Source of the DNA: CBDCXE01 sp965223725 [NCBI: Nitrospinota bacterium]
Lineage (GTDB): Bacteria > Nitrospinota_A > UBA7883
Direction of reading: 5' to 3'
Assembly (NCBI GenBank): GCA_965223725.1
Contig: CBDCXE010000001.1
Span: forward strand, 62,001-126,000
Length of the DNA stretch: 64,000 nt
In this document: one piece after another, positions 18,458 through 26,967 of the stretch
Position numbering within the stretch: position 1 is the first letter of the stretch
Layout of the letters: each line of letters begins with the position of its first letter
Translations under genes and position numbers: made by a program
Notes under the pieces: generated by a model
Told to the model about the DNA's origin: nothing
Databases searched by the model: none
The model's input: only the letters and a program-made list of their open reading frames with translations

Positions 18458-20182
18458 TTAAACCGCTTTGACTGTATATGTCTCGTTGCCCTTCGGGTCG
18501 ATCACATGCACAGAACAGGCCAGGCACGGATCGAACGAATGGATCGTCCGCAATATCTCCACCGGCTGTTTCGGGTCCTCCACAGGCGTGCCGATCAGCG
18601 ACGATTCGAAGGCCGACCGAACGCCCTGCGCGTCCCTGGGCGAGCCGTTCCATGTGGTTGGAACCACCAGCTGATAATTCTTGATCTTGTCATCCTCGAT
18701 CTCTATCCAATGCCCCAACGACCCGCGGGGCGCCTCGGTCAACCCAAATCCTTTGGCGGTATCCGACGCGGAGTTTTTCCCTCCTCTGTTACGCTTGCGC
18801 TCGCGGGCGCCTGACCCGGAATGCGCCCCAGGATAATCAGCGCAGATCTCCAGATCACCCTTCTTAATGTTGGCCAGCAGCTCGTTTATCCAGTTCTCCA
18901 TTTCATCGGCGATAATCTTCGATTCGACCGCCCGGGCGGCTGTTCTGCCCAGGGTGGAAAACAGCACCTCCGGCCCGACGCCCAGCCTGCCCAGCAACGC
19001 GTTTACATTCTCCACCGTTGATTCGTGGCCCGCCACATAATTAACCAGCATCCTCGACAGCGGCCCAACCTCCATCGCCTTGTTGTCATAACGTGGTGTT
19101 TTCAGCCACGAATATTTGCCGCCGTCCTTGTCGGTCTCTATCCCGGTGAACCATGGATCGGTCTCGCCCACGCTGGGATGGAGCGCGCCCTCCTTCTCAT
19201 ATTTGTACCAGGAGTGGGTCACATCCTCGGTGATCTTGCTCACATCCACCGGGTGAACCTTTGTCAGGTCACGGTCCAGGATCATGCCTCTGGGGAACCA
19301 CAGGTTGTCCGGCTCCTCGCCACCCTTTTGCGGGAACATCCCGTATGAAAGATAATTGGTCAGCCCGCCGCCGATACCGGCCCAATCCAGATAAAACGGC
19401 GCCACCGCCACCACATCTGGGATGTAAACATTGTCAATAAAATCCTTCGCCTCACGCAACAGGAACAGAAACTCGCCTATCCTGTCCGCGTCCATATCGT
19501 TGATACAGGTCACACCGCCGACGGTATAGGTCTGGATATGCGGGTTCTTGGCGCCGAACACCGCATGCATCCGCGCCATGCGGCTCTGCAACGCAAGGGC
19601 GTCCAGATAGTGCGAGACCGCCATCAGGTTCGCCTCAGGTGGCAGTTTATACGCCTTGTGGCCCCAGTAGCCGTTGGCGAATGGACCCAGTTGGCCAGAC
19701 TCTACAAACTTTCTGATTTTGTCCTGCACAACCTTGAAATCGCCCGGGCCGCTTTTGGGTGAATTCGGGTTGACCGAGTTGGCCAGCTCCGATGTCTTTT
19801 TTGGATCAGCGCTCAGCGCGGATACAACATCCACCCAATCGAGGGCGTGCAAGTGATAGAAGTGGACCACATGATCGTGCAGATGCTGCGCGCCCATGAT
19901 CAGGTTGCGAATAAGCCGGGCGTTGTCCGGTATTTGTATGCCGACCGCGTTCTCCACCGCCTTCACCGAAGCGAGGGCATGAACCGTGGTACATACTCCA
20001 CATACACGCTGTGTTATTATCCAGGCGTCCCTCGGGTCACGGTTTTTCAAAAACACTTCGAACCCGCGCCACAACGTGCCGGTGCTCCATGCGTCTTTCA
20101 CCTTGCCATTTTCCAGCTCCACTTCTATCCGCAAATGCCCTTCTATCCTGGTAATCGGATCTATAACATGTCTCTCGCCCAT
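18458..20182 (-). CDS. hyaB: [NiFe] hydrogenase large subunit, group 1 membrane-bound type
   Basis: A 574-residue precursor holding the Ni-Fe(CN)2CO site. The N-terminal L1 motif RVCGVC provides Cys61 and Cys64, and the C-terminal L2 motif DPCLACSVH provides Cys553 and Cys556. Cleavage is expected after His559, releasing 15 residues ending in VKAV. The RIEGHLRIE segment near residue 12 is typical of uptake hydrogenases. It is translated 2 bp after the small subunit and exported with it through the Tat signal of the latter. Role: periplasmic H2 oxidation, feeding the membrane quinone pool through the cytochrome b subunits. Confidence 0.97.
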   Translation of the reverse strand: MGERHVIDPITRIEGHLRIEVELENGKVKDAWSTGTLWRGFEVFLKNRDPRDAWIITQRVCGVCTTVHALASVKAVENAVGIQIPDNARLIRNLIMGAQHLHDHVVHFYHLHALDWVDVVSALSADPKKTSELANSVNPNSPKSGPGDFKVVQDKIRKFVESGQLGPFANGYWGHKAYKLPPEANLMAVSHYLDALALQSRMARMHAVFGAKNPHIQTYTVGGVTCINDMDADRIGEFLFLLREAKDFIDNVYIPDVVAVAPFYLDWAGIGGGLTNYLSYGMFPQKGGEEPDNLWFPRGMILDRDLTKVHPVDVSKITEDVTHSWYKYEKEGALHPSVGETDPWFTGIETDKDGGKYSWLKTPRYDNKAMEVGPLSRMLVNYVAGHESTVENVNALLGRLGVGPEVLFSTLGRTAARAVESKIIADEMENWINELLANIKKGDLEICADYPGAHSGSGARERKRNRGGKNSASDTAKGFGLTEAPRGSLGHWIEIEDDKIKNYQLVVPTTWNGSPRDAQGVRSAFESSLIGTPVEDPKQPVEILRTIHSFDPCLACSVHVIDPKGNETYTVKAV

Positions 20183-20184
20183 AG

Positions 20185-21354
20185 CTATTCACCACCTTCC
20201 TTCGTATCTTCATCTTTCGGTTTTTCGTCTTCATCCTGCAATGTATCGTCAAACTTTTTCCTATTGGCAAACGTGTAGGCAGCATGGGCCGCGATACCTA
20301 CACCAGCGGCGCCCACCAGGGCCATACCGACGTTGTCCGCCGATGTCTCCACCCCGGGCAGGGTCACATTCGGCAGACGTTCATAGAACGGCTGCATATT
20401 GTCCCAGAACTGTGGCTCGGAGCATCCGATGCATCCATGCCCGCCCTTGATCGGCCATGACGTGCTGTCGTTATACTCCACCCATGCGCAGTTATGATAG
20501 GTCTGCGGCCCTTTGCACCCGACCTTGTAGAGGCACCATTTGTCCTGCGACGCCTGATCGCCGAATTTCTCCACAAACTGACCTGCGTCGAAATGCGCCC
20601 GGCGCTGGCAGTTGTCATGGATACGCTTGCCATAGGCGAACAACGGACGGCCCAGCCGATCAGTCTTCGGCAAAGAGCCAAGCAGAAGGAAGTTGACTAT
20701 GGTCGCCACGGAGTTGACCACATTATGCGGACAACCGGGAATTTTCAATGTCGGCACGCCGATGGCGTCTTCCACACCCATGGCGCCGGTGGGGTTCGGT
20801 TTCTGCGCCTGTACACCGCCAAACGATGAGCAAGTGCCGACACATACAACAGCCGCCGCGTCCGCGCATACCTCCTCGGCCAGCTGCATACCGGTTTTGC
20901 CGCCAATAGTAAGGTAGTCGCCCTGCTTACCCGCCGGGCCAGGTGGCGTGCCTGTCGGTATGGCGCCTTCACAGATTACCAGATATTTGCCCTTGTTCTC
21001 CCGCATCGCCTGCTCCAGCGAAGCTTCGGCGGCATGACCGGATGTGGTCATAATCGTCTCATGATAATCAATAGACAAAATGTTCAGCACCAACTCTTCC
21101 GTCGAGGGATAGGTCGACCGGATAAACGCTTCCGAGTCGCCGGAGCATTCCGCGAAATGCAGCCATATCACCGATGGCCGTCGAGCGCCTTCTTCAATCG
21201 CATCGGCTATTTGCGGGACCATGGAAGCGGAAAGCCCCAACGTCCCCGCGATCTGGGCGCAGAAAGTCATAAAATCGCGCCGGTTCACCTTGCCCAGCGC
21301 TTCTAGCTTCTCTTCTGGCGACGCCCCCATCAGCTCAGTCCGGTTCTGACACAT
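20185..21354 (-). CDS. hyaA: [NiFe] hydrogenase small subunit with Tat signal and unusual proximal-cluster ligand
   Basis: A 389-residue electron-transfer subunit. The twin-arginine signal NRRDFMTF (Arg25-Arg26) is followed by a hydrophobic stretch. Fe-S ligands: Cys70, Cys175 (VGTCSS) and Cys208 (IPGCPHN) for the proximal cluster; His246, Cys249, Cys274 and Cys280 for the distal one; Cys289, Cys308 and Cys311 for the medial one. The fourth proximal ligand, normally Cys in an E-C-x-G-C-S-E motif, is Asp73 here (ECSGDSEAF). The extra cysteines of classical O2-tolerant enzymes are absent. A C-terminal anchor helix (about 342-361) is followed by a strongly charged tail rich in Asp, Glu and Lys. 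It lies 44 bp downstream of a cytochrome b gene. Confidence 0.96.
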   Translation of the reverse strand: MCQNRTELMGASPEEKLEALGKVNRRDFMTFCAQIAGTLGLSASMVPQIADAIEEGARRPSVIWLHFAECSGDSEAFIRSTYPSTEELVLNILSIDYHETIMTTSGHAAEASLEQAMRENKGKYLVICEGAIPTGTPPGPAGKQGDYLTIGGKTGMQLAEEVCADAAAVVCVGTCSSFGGVQAQKPNPTGAMGVEDAIGVPTLKIPGCPHNVVNSVATIVNFLLLGSLPKTDRLGRPLFAYGKRIHDNCQRRAHFDAGQFVEKFGDQASQDKWCLYKVGCKGPQTYHNCAWVEYNDSTSWPIKGGHGCIGCSEPQFWDNMQPFYERLPNVTLPGVETSADNVGMALVGAAGVGIAAHAAYTFANRKKFDDTLQDEDEKPKDEDTKEGGE

Positions 21355-21398
21355 TTCACAACTCCTAATTATAAATATTTTTAAATATTATATTCCTG

Positions 21399-22160
21399 TT
21401 AACTATTCGCCTTGTTCTCCGGCGCGGCCTTGTCGGCGCCCACACCATATATATCTCCAAATTTCCCGAACAACCGCTCCGGGAAAATCTTGTATCCACT
21501 GACCACCGATGTGATGTCAGACTCTGTAAACATCGACGCTTTCCATATCTGCATGTACACATGAATCATCACGACAACTGCCAGGCAATACATGGCGACG
21601 TGATGAACCAGCCGCACCCCCTGGTTGCCGCCCAGCATGCCCTCCATCAGGTTGCGTATCCAGTAGGCCCACCACCACGTATCCGGGTTGGCGCCTTCCA
21701 GATACATGGCGGCGCCGGTGAAGATCTGGACCAGGAACAGCAGTGACATTGTGAATATACCAATGCCGCCCAAAGGGTTGACGAACCTGTAATGTTCGTG
21801 TTTGCCTCGGAGGGTAATGTAGAAATACGCCAGCTTAACCGCCCCGACAACGTTACGTGGTGTTGGGAAAAACTGCTTTATATCCTTGTTGCAAGAGATG
21901 GTAAACGCAAGATACAGACGACCAAGGGCGCCCACAATCAAGCCCCATGCAGCGATAAAATGATAATACCTGATATCAGCCATGGCAAACGCCTGCCACG
22001 CTTCACCCTGCCCAAACAGAAACTTCGGATGTCCTATATAAAGGCCGGTGATTGTTAATATAACAACAGAGAAAAACAGAATCCAGTGCAGGAAGCAGGC
22101 GAGCACAGAGCGAACCCTTACAAGCAAATATCGTTCTTTTACTACCGCTTCCCCTGCCAC
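21399..22160 (-). CDS. Hydrogenase b-type cytochrome subunit (upstream copy)
   Basis: A 253-residue HyaC-like membrane protein that opens the hydrogenase operon. Four hydrophobic helices carry haem histidines in FLHWILFFSV near residue 24, RYYHFIAAWG near 66, and VRLVHHVAMY and MIHVYMQI near 200. It aligns along its length with the downstream copy at 17753-18445 (shared HWI-FFSV, GQGE-WQA, NQ/DQAVRLVHH patterns) but has a longer C-terminal tail ending in KAAPENKANS. Start is GTG 22160 with a good AAGGAG (22170-22175, minus strand) nine bases upstream. Having a cytochrome b both before and after the structural genes is unusual. Confidence 0.9.
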   Translation of the reverse strand: MAGEAVVKERYLLVRVRSVLACFLHWILFFSVVILTITGLYIGHPKFLFGQGEAWQAFAMADIRYYHFIAAWGLIVGALGRLYLAFTISCNKDIKQFFPTPRNVVGAVKLAYFYITLRGKHEHYRFVNPLGGIGIFTMSLLFLVQIFTGAAMYLEGANPDTWWWAYWIRNLMEGMLGGNQGVRLVHHVAMYCLAVVVMIHVYMQIWKASMFTESDITSVVSGYKIFPERLFGKFGDIYGVGADKAAPENKANS

Positions 22161-22315
22161 AATAACAGGCTCCTTAAAACGTCAGGTAAGATATTTCGCT
22201 AATATGCTTTAGATACGCCTTCTGTCTAAGTTTGAATATAGTACCTTTCCAGGTTAAAGGCAACCAAATTCCGGCCATATATATTTTAGTGTATATTGTA
22301 GTGAATAAACATTGC

Positions 22316-22320
22316 TGGAG
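22316..22320 (+). promoter_or_regulatory. Ribosome-binding site deciding the hypA TTG start
   Basis: TGGAG ends 7 bases before TTG 22328. Starting here gives Met-His-Glu-Met-Ser, matching the invariant HypA N-terminus in which the amino group and His2 bind nickel. A longer reading from 22232 would bury this motif behind 32 non-conserved residues. Confidence 0.65.
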
Positions 22321-22327
22321 CATTGTC

Positions 22328-22666
22328 TTGCACGAAATGTCCATCGCCATGAGCGTTATCGAAATTGCGGAGAAACATGCCATCGAGAATAACGTAAAAA
22401 AAATATTAAGCGTCACCGTCGATATAGGCGATCTGGCGGGTGTGATGGCGGATTCGCTACTGTTCTGCTACGATGCGTGCGCCACCGGCGAGCTGGTGAC
22501 CGGCTCCCGGCTGCATATCAACAGGATAGAAGCGCTGGCCCACTGCCCCACCTGTGATTCTGATTTTGTTCCAGATAACAATTACCTGATCTGCCCTGCC
22601 TGCTCCGGGCCATGCGGTATCCTGCAAGGTGAAGAACTGCAAGTCAGGAATATAGAAGCGATATGA
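22328..22666 (+). CDS. hypA: HypA, hydrogenase nickel incorporation protein
   Basis: A 112-residue nickel metallochaperone that, with HypB, loads Ni into the large subunit. The start is TTG 22328, chosen because it yields the conserved MHEMS N-terminus with His2, a nickel ligand. The zinc site is two CxxC pairs, CPTC near residue 72 and CPAC near 89. First gene of the plus-strand hyp operon, with a 167-bp divergent region separating it from the hydrogenase operon. Its TGA overlaps the hypB ATG (ATGA). The CCTTT-N8-AAAGG inverted repeat at about 22240-22260 in the divergent region is a possible regulatory site, unproven. Confidence 0.93.
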   Translation: MHEMSIAMSVIEIAEKHAIENNVKKILSVTVDIGDLAGVMADSLLFCYDACATGELVTGSRLHINRIEALAHCPTCDSDFVPDNNYLICPACSGPCGILQGEELQVRNIEAI

Positions 22667-23322
22667 GCAAGCCACGCCGGATAGAGGTCAAAAAAAATAT
22701 TCTGGCCAAAAACGATAATCTGGCAAACGAAAACAGAACCATGCTGAGAGATCACAATGTCACAACTTTTAATTTCATGAGCTCGCCTGGGTCTGGCAAA
22801 ACATCGCTGTTGGTAAGAACCATATTCGATCTGCGAGAGAAATTAAATATCGTAGTGATAGAAGGCGATCAGCAAACCGACAATGACGCAAAACGCATTA
22901 TGGAGACCGGGGTTCCGGTGGTTCAGCTCAACACTGTAAACGCTTGCCACCTGGATGCGGATATGACCCGCAAGGCGCTGGATCAGCTTGACCTCGATGA
23001 AACAGATATTCTGTTTATAGAAAACGTAGGCAACCTTGTATGCCCTGCGTCGTACGACCTGGGTGAGGAGATGAAAATCGCCCTGCTCTCTGTCACCGAA
23101 GGGGAAGACAAACCAGCCAAGTATCCAAAAATGTTTCGTGAATCCTCTATACTACTGATCACCAAAACCGATCTGGCGCCATATGTCGAGTTTGACATTG
23201 ATAAGTGCATCGGTTACGCCAAAGCGGTGAATCCTAAAATCGAAACCATTGCTTTGTCAGCAAAAACGGGCGATGGGATGGATGAATGGTACCGCTGTAT
23301 TACTGAACTGACCCGGGAATGA
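22663..23322 (+). CDS. hypB: HypB, hydrogenase nickel incorporation GTPase
   Basis: A 219-residue SIMIBI-class GTPase. P-loop SSPGSGKTSLL near residue 40; nickel/zinc-binding NACHLDADM near 94; base-recognition TKTD near 165. The N-terminus has neither the His-rich nickel store nor the CxxCGC motif seen in some HypB proteins, so it is the minimal form. It powers nickel transfer from HypA to the hydrogenase large subunit. Overlaps hypA by 4 bp; hypF starts 9 bp after its stop. Confidence 0.96.
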   Translation: MSKPRRIEVKKNILAKNDNLANENRTMLRDHNVTTFNFMSSPGSGKTSLLVRTIFDLREKLNIVVIEGDQQTDNDAKRIMETGVPVVQLNTVNACHLDADMTRKALDQLDLDETDILFIENVGNLVCPASYDLGEEMKIALLSVTEGEDKPAKYPKMFRESSILLITKTDLAPYVEFDIDKCIGYAKAVNPKIETIALSAKTGDGMDEWYRCITELTRE

Positions 23323-23331
23323 TCAATAACA

Positions 23332-25623
23332 ATGTCGGTGACTGCTAAAGAAATATCTGTCCGGGGCATAGTGCAGGGGGTTGGGTTCCGCCCATTTGTT
23401 TACCGGTTGGCGACAGAAAAGGGCCTGCGCGGCTGGGTACAAAACAATGGTAGTGGTGTGGCAGCCTTCATCGAAGGGGGCGAAGCCAGCGTCGATTCGT
23501 TTGAGATGGATCTTGCCAGGCTTGCGCCGCCGATCGCCCATATCCTCGATATCTGTTCAGTAGCCGCAGCCCCTGTTGGGGCAAAAGGATTCGCAATCAG
23601 GCAAAGCGACAATGATAACGAAAAAAGCGCCCTGGTCAGCCCTGATTATGATGTATGCGATGAATGCCTCGAAGAAATGCTCGATCCAGGCGACCGCAGG
23701 TATCGCTATCCATTTATCAACTGCACCAACTGCGGCCCTAGGTACAGCATCGTCACCACTATCCCATACGACAGGGCGAACACAACCATGGCCCGTTTCG
23801 AGATGTGCCGCCAATGCCGCATGGAATATGAAAACCCGGATAACAGAAGGTTCCATGCGCAACCTGTCGCCTGCCCAGTGTGTGGGCCATCGCTGGCGTT
23901 GCGCGATGGGACGTTCAATCGTATAGATATAAAAGACCCGATAAGCGAAGCCATCGGTCATCTGGCCGACGGGCGCATCGTGGCCGTTAAGGGAATCGGC
24001 GGTTATCATCTGGCGGTGGACGCTGCGCAGGAAAAGGCGGTGGCGCGCCTGCGCGATCAAAAGCGTCGGGATGAAAAACCGTTCGCCCTTATGTTGCCGT
24101 CGATCGATATCGCCAGGCAGTACGCAATTATTGACGACACAGAAGCGGCTCTCTTGCAAAGCGTACAACACCCGATCACCCTTGTTGAGAAGCTGGACTT
24201 GTCCGCATTACCGGGCGTGGCCCCTGGTGTGCGCCGGTTTGGAATAATGCTCCCCTACACACCTGTTCACCATCTTTTGTTCACCGACGATCGTCTGGCG
24301 GCGCTCGTGATGACATCGGCCAATATCTCCGACGATCCAATCGTCCATACCGAAGACGACGCAAAAGTGAAACTTTATGGGATCGCCGATTACTACCTGA
24401 CCCATGACAGGCCGATCGAACACAGGACAGACGACTCCATTGAAACAGTGATGGATCACGGCCCGGTTCTATTGCGCCGGGCAAGGGGGTACACACCGAT
24501 ACCGATACTTCTCGACAGAGAATACCCGCCCACGCTGGCGCTGGGCGCTGATTTGAAAAATACGTTCTGCTATATAAAGTGCGACCGCGCCTTTGTCAGC
24601 CAGCATATCGGCGACCTGAAATATGAAAGTTCATTTGATTACCTGGAATCGTCTATAGACAATTTTCTCGAGCTGATCGAAGCGGACGAGCCGGCAATCG
24701 TCGCCCATGACAAGCATCCTGATTCGTATGCGGCCAGGATCGCGAAACGAAAGTATAAGGATAGAAAGCTGACGGCTATCCAGCACCATCACGCCCACAT
24801 GGTCTCGGCGATGACGGAGGCTGGGGCTATGGATCGGCAGGCTATCGGAATTATTTTCGACGGCACAGGTTATGGCGATGATGGATCAATCTGGGGTGGC
24901 GAGTTCCTGCTGGGTAGCGCTGATGGTTACAGGAGGGTCGGTCATACTGCGCCGCTGGCTCTGCCGGGTGGCGACAAGGCGATACGGGAGCCATGGAGGA
25001 TAGCGCTGGCTGTTCTGGATAAAATATATGGGGATGATAGTTTTCATTTAAAACTGGATTGGGTTGCAAAATTTCCTGAGGAGAACCGAAAACTTGTTGT
25101 TGAAATGGTCAGAAAAAAAATAAACTCTCCTTTATCCCATGGGGTCGGCCGGTTGTTCGACGCGGCGTCGGCGCTGATGGGTCTGCGCCACACAGTTACA
25201 TTTGAAGGACAGGCGGCCATGGAGCTGGAAAGTATAATCCGAAAAAATGTTGATGGTCATTATAATGCCAGGCAGGAGCAGGATAGTGATAAATTCATCC
25301 TCGACTTTTTTCCATCATTCAGGGAGCTGATCGACGATGTTGTTAATAAAGTCCCTGCTGATATCATCTCCGCAAAGTTTCATAACACAATCGCCCATTC
25401 GGCCTGTTCAGCCGCAAAAATGATACGCGACAGGTTTGGAGCTGACACTGTGGTGTTGTCAGGTGGCGTGTTCCAGAATCGCTATCTTTCCGACCGGCTT
25501 GGTAGTATGCTGGAGGCAGGTGGTTTTAACTTGATCAGACACAGCAGGATACCACCCAACGACGGTGGTATATCGCTGGGGCAGGCCGTTGTGGCCGCCC
25601 GGCTTGCCGCAGATGGAAATTAA
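23332..25623 (+). CDS. hypF: HypF, carbamoyltransferase for the hydrogenase cyanide ligands
   Basis: A 763-residue multidomain enzyme that turns carbamoyl phosphate into a carbamoyl adenylate and passes the carbamoyl group to HypE. Domains in order: acylphosphatase-like (1-90, RGIVQGVGFRPFVYR); two zinc fingers (about 105-190: CDEC/CTNC, then CRQC/CPVC); YrdC-like ATP-binding domain (about 200-385, KGIGGYHLAVDA); Kae1-like domain (about 400-763) with the metal motif HHHAH near 485. The length is typical. Third gene of the hyp operon. Confidence 0.97.
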   Translation: MSVTAKEISVRGIVQGVGFRPFVYRLATEKGLRGWVQNNGSGVAAFIEGGEASVDSFEMDLARLAPPIAHILDICSVAAAPVGAKGFAIRQSDNDNEKSALVSPDYDVCDECLEEMLDPGDRRYRYPFINCTNCGPRYSIVTTIPYDRANTTMARFEMCRQCRMEYENPDNRRFHAQPVACPVCGPSLALRDGTFNRIDIKDPISEAIGHLADGRIVAVKGIGGYHLAVDAAQEKAVARLRDQKRRDEKPFALMLPSIDIARQYAIIDDTEAALLQSVQHPITLVEKLDLSALPGVAPGVRRFGIMLPYTPVHHLLFTDDRLAALVMTSANISDDPIVHTEDDAKVKLYGIADYYLTHDRPIEHRTDDSIETVMDHGPVLLRRARGYTPIPILLDREYPPTLALGADLKNTFCYIKCDRAFVSQHIGDLKYESSFDYLESSIDNFLELIEADEPAIVAHDKHPDSYAARIAKRKYKDRKLTAIQHHHAHMVSAMTEAGAMDRQAIGIIFDGTGYGDDGSIWGGEFLLGSADGYRRVGHTAPLALPGGDKAIREPWRIALAVLDKIYGDDSFHLKLDWVAKFPEENRKLVVEMVRKKINSPLSHGVGRLFDAASALMGLRHTVTFEGQAAMELESIIRKNVDGHYNARQEQDSDKFILDFFPSFRELIDDVVNKVPADIISAKFHNTIAHSACSAAKMIRDRFGADTVVLSGGVFQNRYLSDRLGSMLEAGGFNLIRHSRIPPNDGGISLGQAVVAARLAADGN

Positions 25624-25637
25624 AGGGGTAATGTAAA

Positions 25638-25871
25638 ATGTGCGTTGCAGTTCCAATGAAGGTTGTGGAGCTTCATGAATACTCCTGTATTTGTGAAATC
25701 GATGGCGTGCGCAAATCGGTCAGCCTGATGGCGCTGGATGGGGTGGAGTTGGGCGATTATGTGATGGCCCACGCCGGGTTGGCTATCGCCAGGATAGATG
25801 AAGCCGAGGCGGAGAAAACAATACAGTTGATGCGCGATATAACAGAGAAAACCGACGATGAAGCATATTAG
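25638..25871 (+). CDS. hypC: HypC, hydrogenase assembly chaperone
   Basis: A 77-residue HypC/HupF protein. The N-terminal MCVAVPMKV provides Cys2, which binds the iron being decorated with CN and CO; this Cys motif is the family hallmark. It carries the Fe(CN)2CO unit between HypD and the large subunit. Its 3' end overlaps hypD by 14 bp, in keeping with a HypC-HypD complex made in fixed ratio. Confidence 0.96.
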   Translation: MCVAVPMKVVELHEYSCICEIDGVRKSVSLMALDGVELGDYVMAHAGLAIARIDEAEAEKTIQLMRDITEKTDDEAY

Positions 25872-26967
25872 CGAGTTCCGCGACGGCCAACTGGCGACAA
25901 AGCTCGGGGCGGAGCTTCAGCGACAAGCGGCCAGGCTCGACAGAAGCATAACCTTGATGGAAGTGTGCGGCACCCATACCATGTCGATATACCGCCACGG
26001 AATCCGGTCCACCTTCGTGCCGGATAATATCCGGCTGGTCTCCGGCCCTGGTTGTCCTGTCTGCGTCACACCCAAAAACTATGTGGACGCCGCGCTGGAG
26101 CTGGCCCGCAAAGGCAATGTTATCATCACCACGTTTGGCGATATGCTGCGGGTGCCCGGCTCCACCACATCACTACAGAAGGAACGAGCCCGCGGCGCCG
26201 ATGTGCGGGTTGTCTATTCACCCCTGGACGCGGTTGATATCGCAAAAGGCGAGCGGGAAAAAGAGGTGGTCTTCCTGGGTGTCGGGTTCGAGACCACAGC
26301 GCCAACGGTGGCCGCAGCGATCAAGACCGCCCAGCGGGATGGGGTCACCAACTTTTCCGCCCTCACATCGCTGAAGGTCATGCCGGAGCCTATGGACGCG
26401 CTGACCGATGGTGAGTTGGCGATTGATGGTTATATCTGTCCCGCCCATGTCTCCGCTATCATCGGCGAAGCTGGCTATCGGAAAATCGTTGAGAAGCGGC
26501 ATCTGCCCTGCGTCATCACAGGGTTCGAGCCGCTCGATATACTGCGCGGCATCACCATGCTGGTTGCGCAAATCGCCGATGGTCGGGCGGAAGTGGAAAA
26601 CGAATATAGCCGTGTGGTTTTGCCCGAGGGGAACGTCACGGCGCTGGAGTTGCTGGCGGATGTTTTCGAAAAGTGTGACGCGCAATGGCGCGGGCTGGGG
26701 GATATCCCGCAAAGCGGGTTGAAAATATCAAGCCGTTATGCGGAATTTGATTCGGTTGAAAAGTTCGGGATAAAATTTTCTGATGTGAAGGATAACCCCG
26801 CCTGTCTCTGCGGAGCCATATTGAAGGGCCTGAACCAGCCGGAGGATTGCGCGCTGTTCGGGACGACCTGCCGGCCCGACAATCCGATCGGGGCTTGCAT
26901 GGTCTCCTCCGAAGGGACATGCGCGGCGCAGTATCGTTATGGCAGCCGGATGACGATAGATGCCTGA
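25858..26967 (+). CDS. hypD: HypD, Fe(CN)2CO cofactor assembly protein
   Basis: A 369-residue Fe-S protein that, with HypC and HypE, builds the Fe(CN)2CO group. Recognisable motifs: MEVCGTHT near residue 37, GPGCPVCVT near 63, the GFETTAP segment near 143, and C-terminal cysteines for the [4Fe-4S] cluster (CLCGAI, GTTCRPDNPIGACMVSSEGTC). Overlaps hypC by 14 bp and hypE by 8 bp, showing tight coupling. Confidence 0.97.
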   Translation: MKHISEFRDGQLATKLGAELQRQAARLDRSITLMEVCGTHTMSIYRHGIRSTFVPDNIRLVSGPGCPVCVTPKNYVDAALELARKGNVIITTFGDMLRVPGSTTSLQKERARGADVRVVYSPLDAVDIAKGEREKEVVFLGVGFETTAPTVAAAIKTAQRDGVTNFSALTSLKVMPEPMDALTDGELAIDGYICPAHVSAIIGEAGYRKIVEKRHLPCVITGFEPLDILRGITMLVAQIADGRAEVENEYSRVVLPEGNVTALELLADVFEKCDAQWRGLGDIPQSGLKISSRYAEFDSVEKFGIKFSDVKDNPACLCGAILKGLNQPEDCALFGTTCRPDNPIGACMVSSEGTCAAQYRYGSRMTIDA

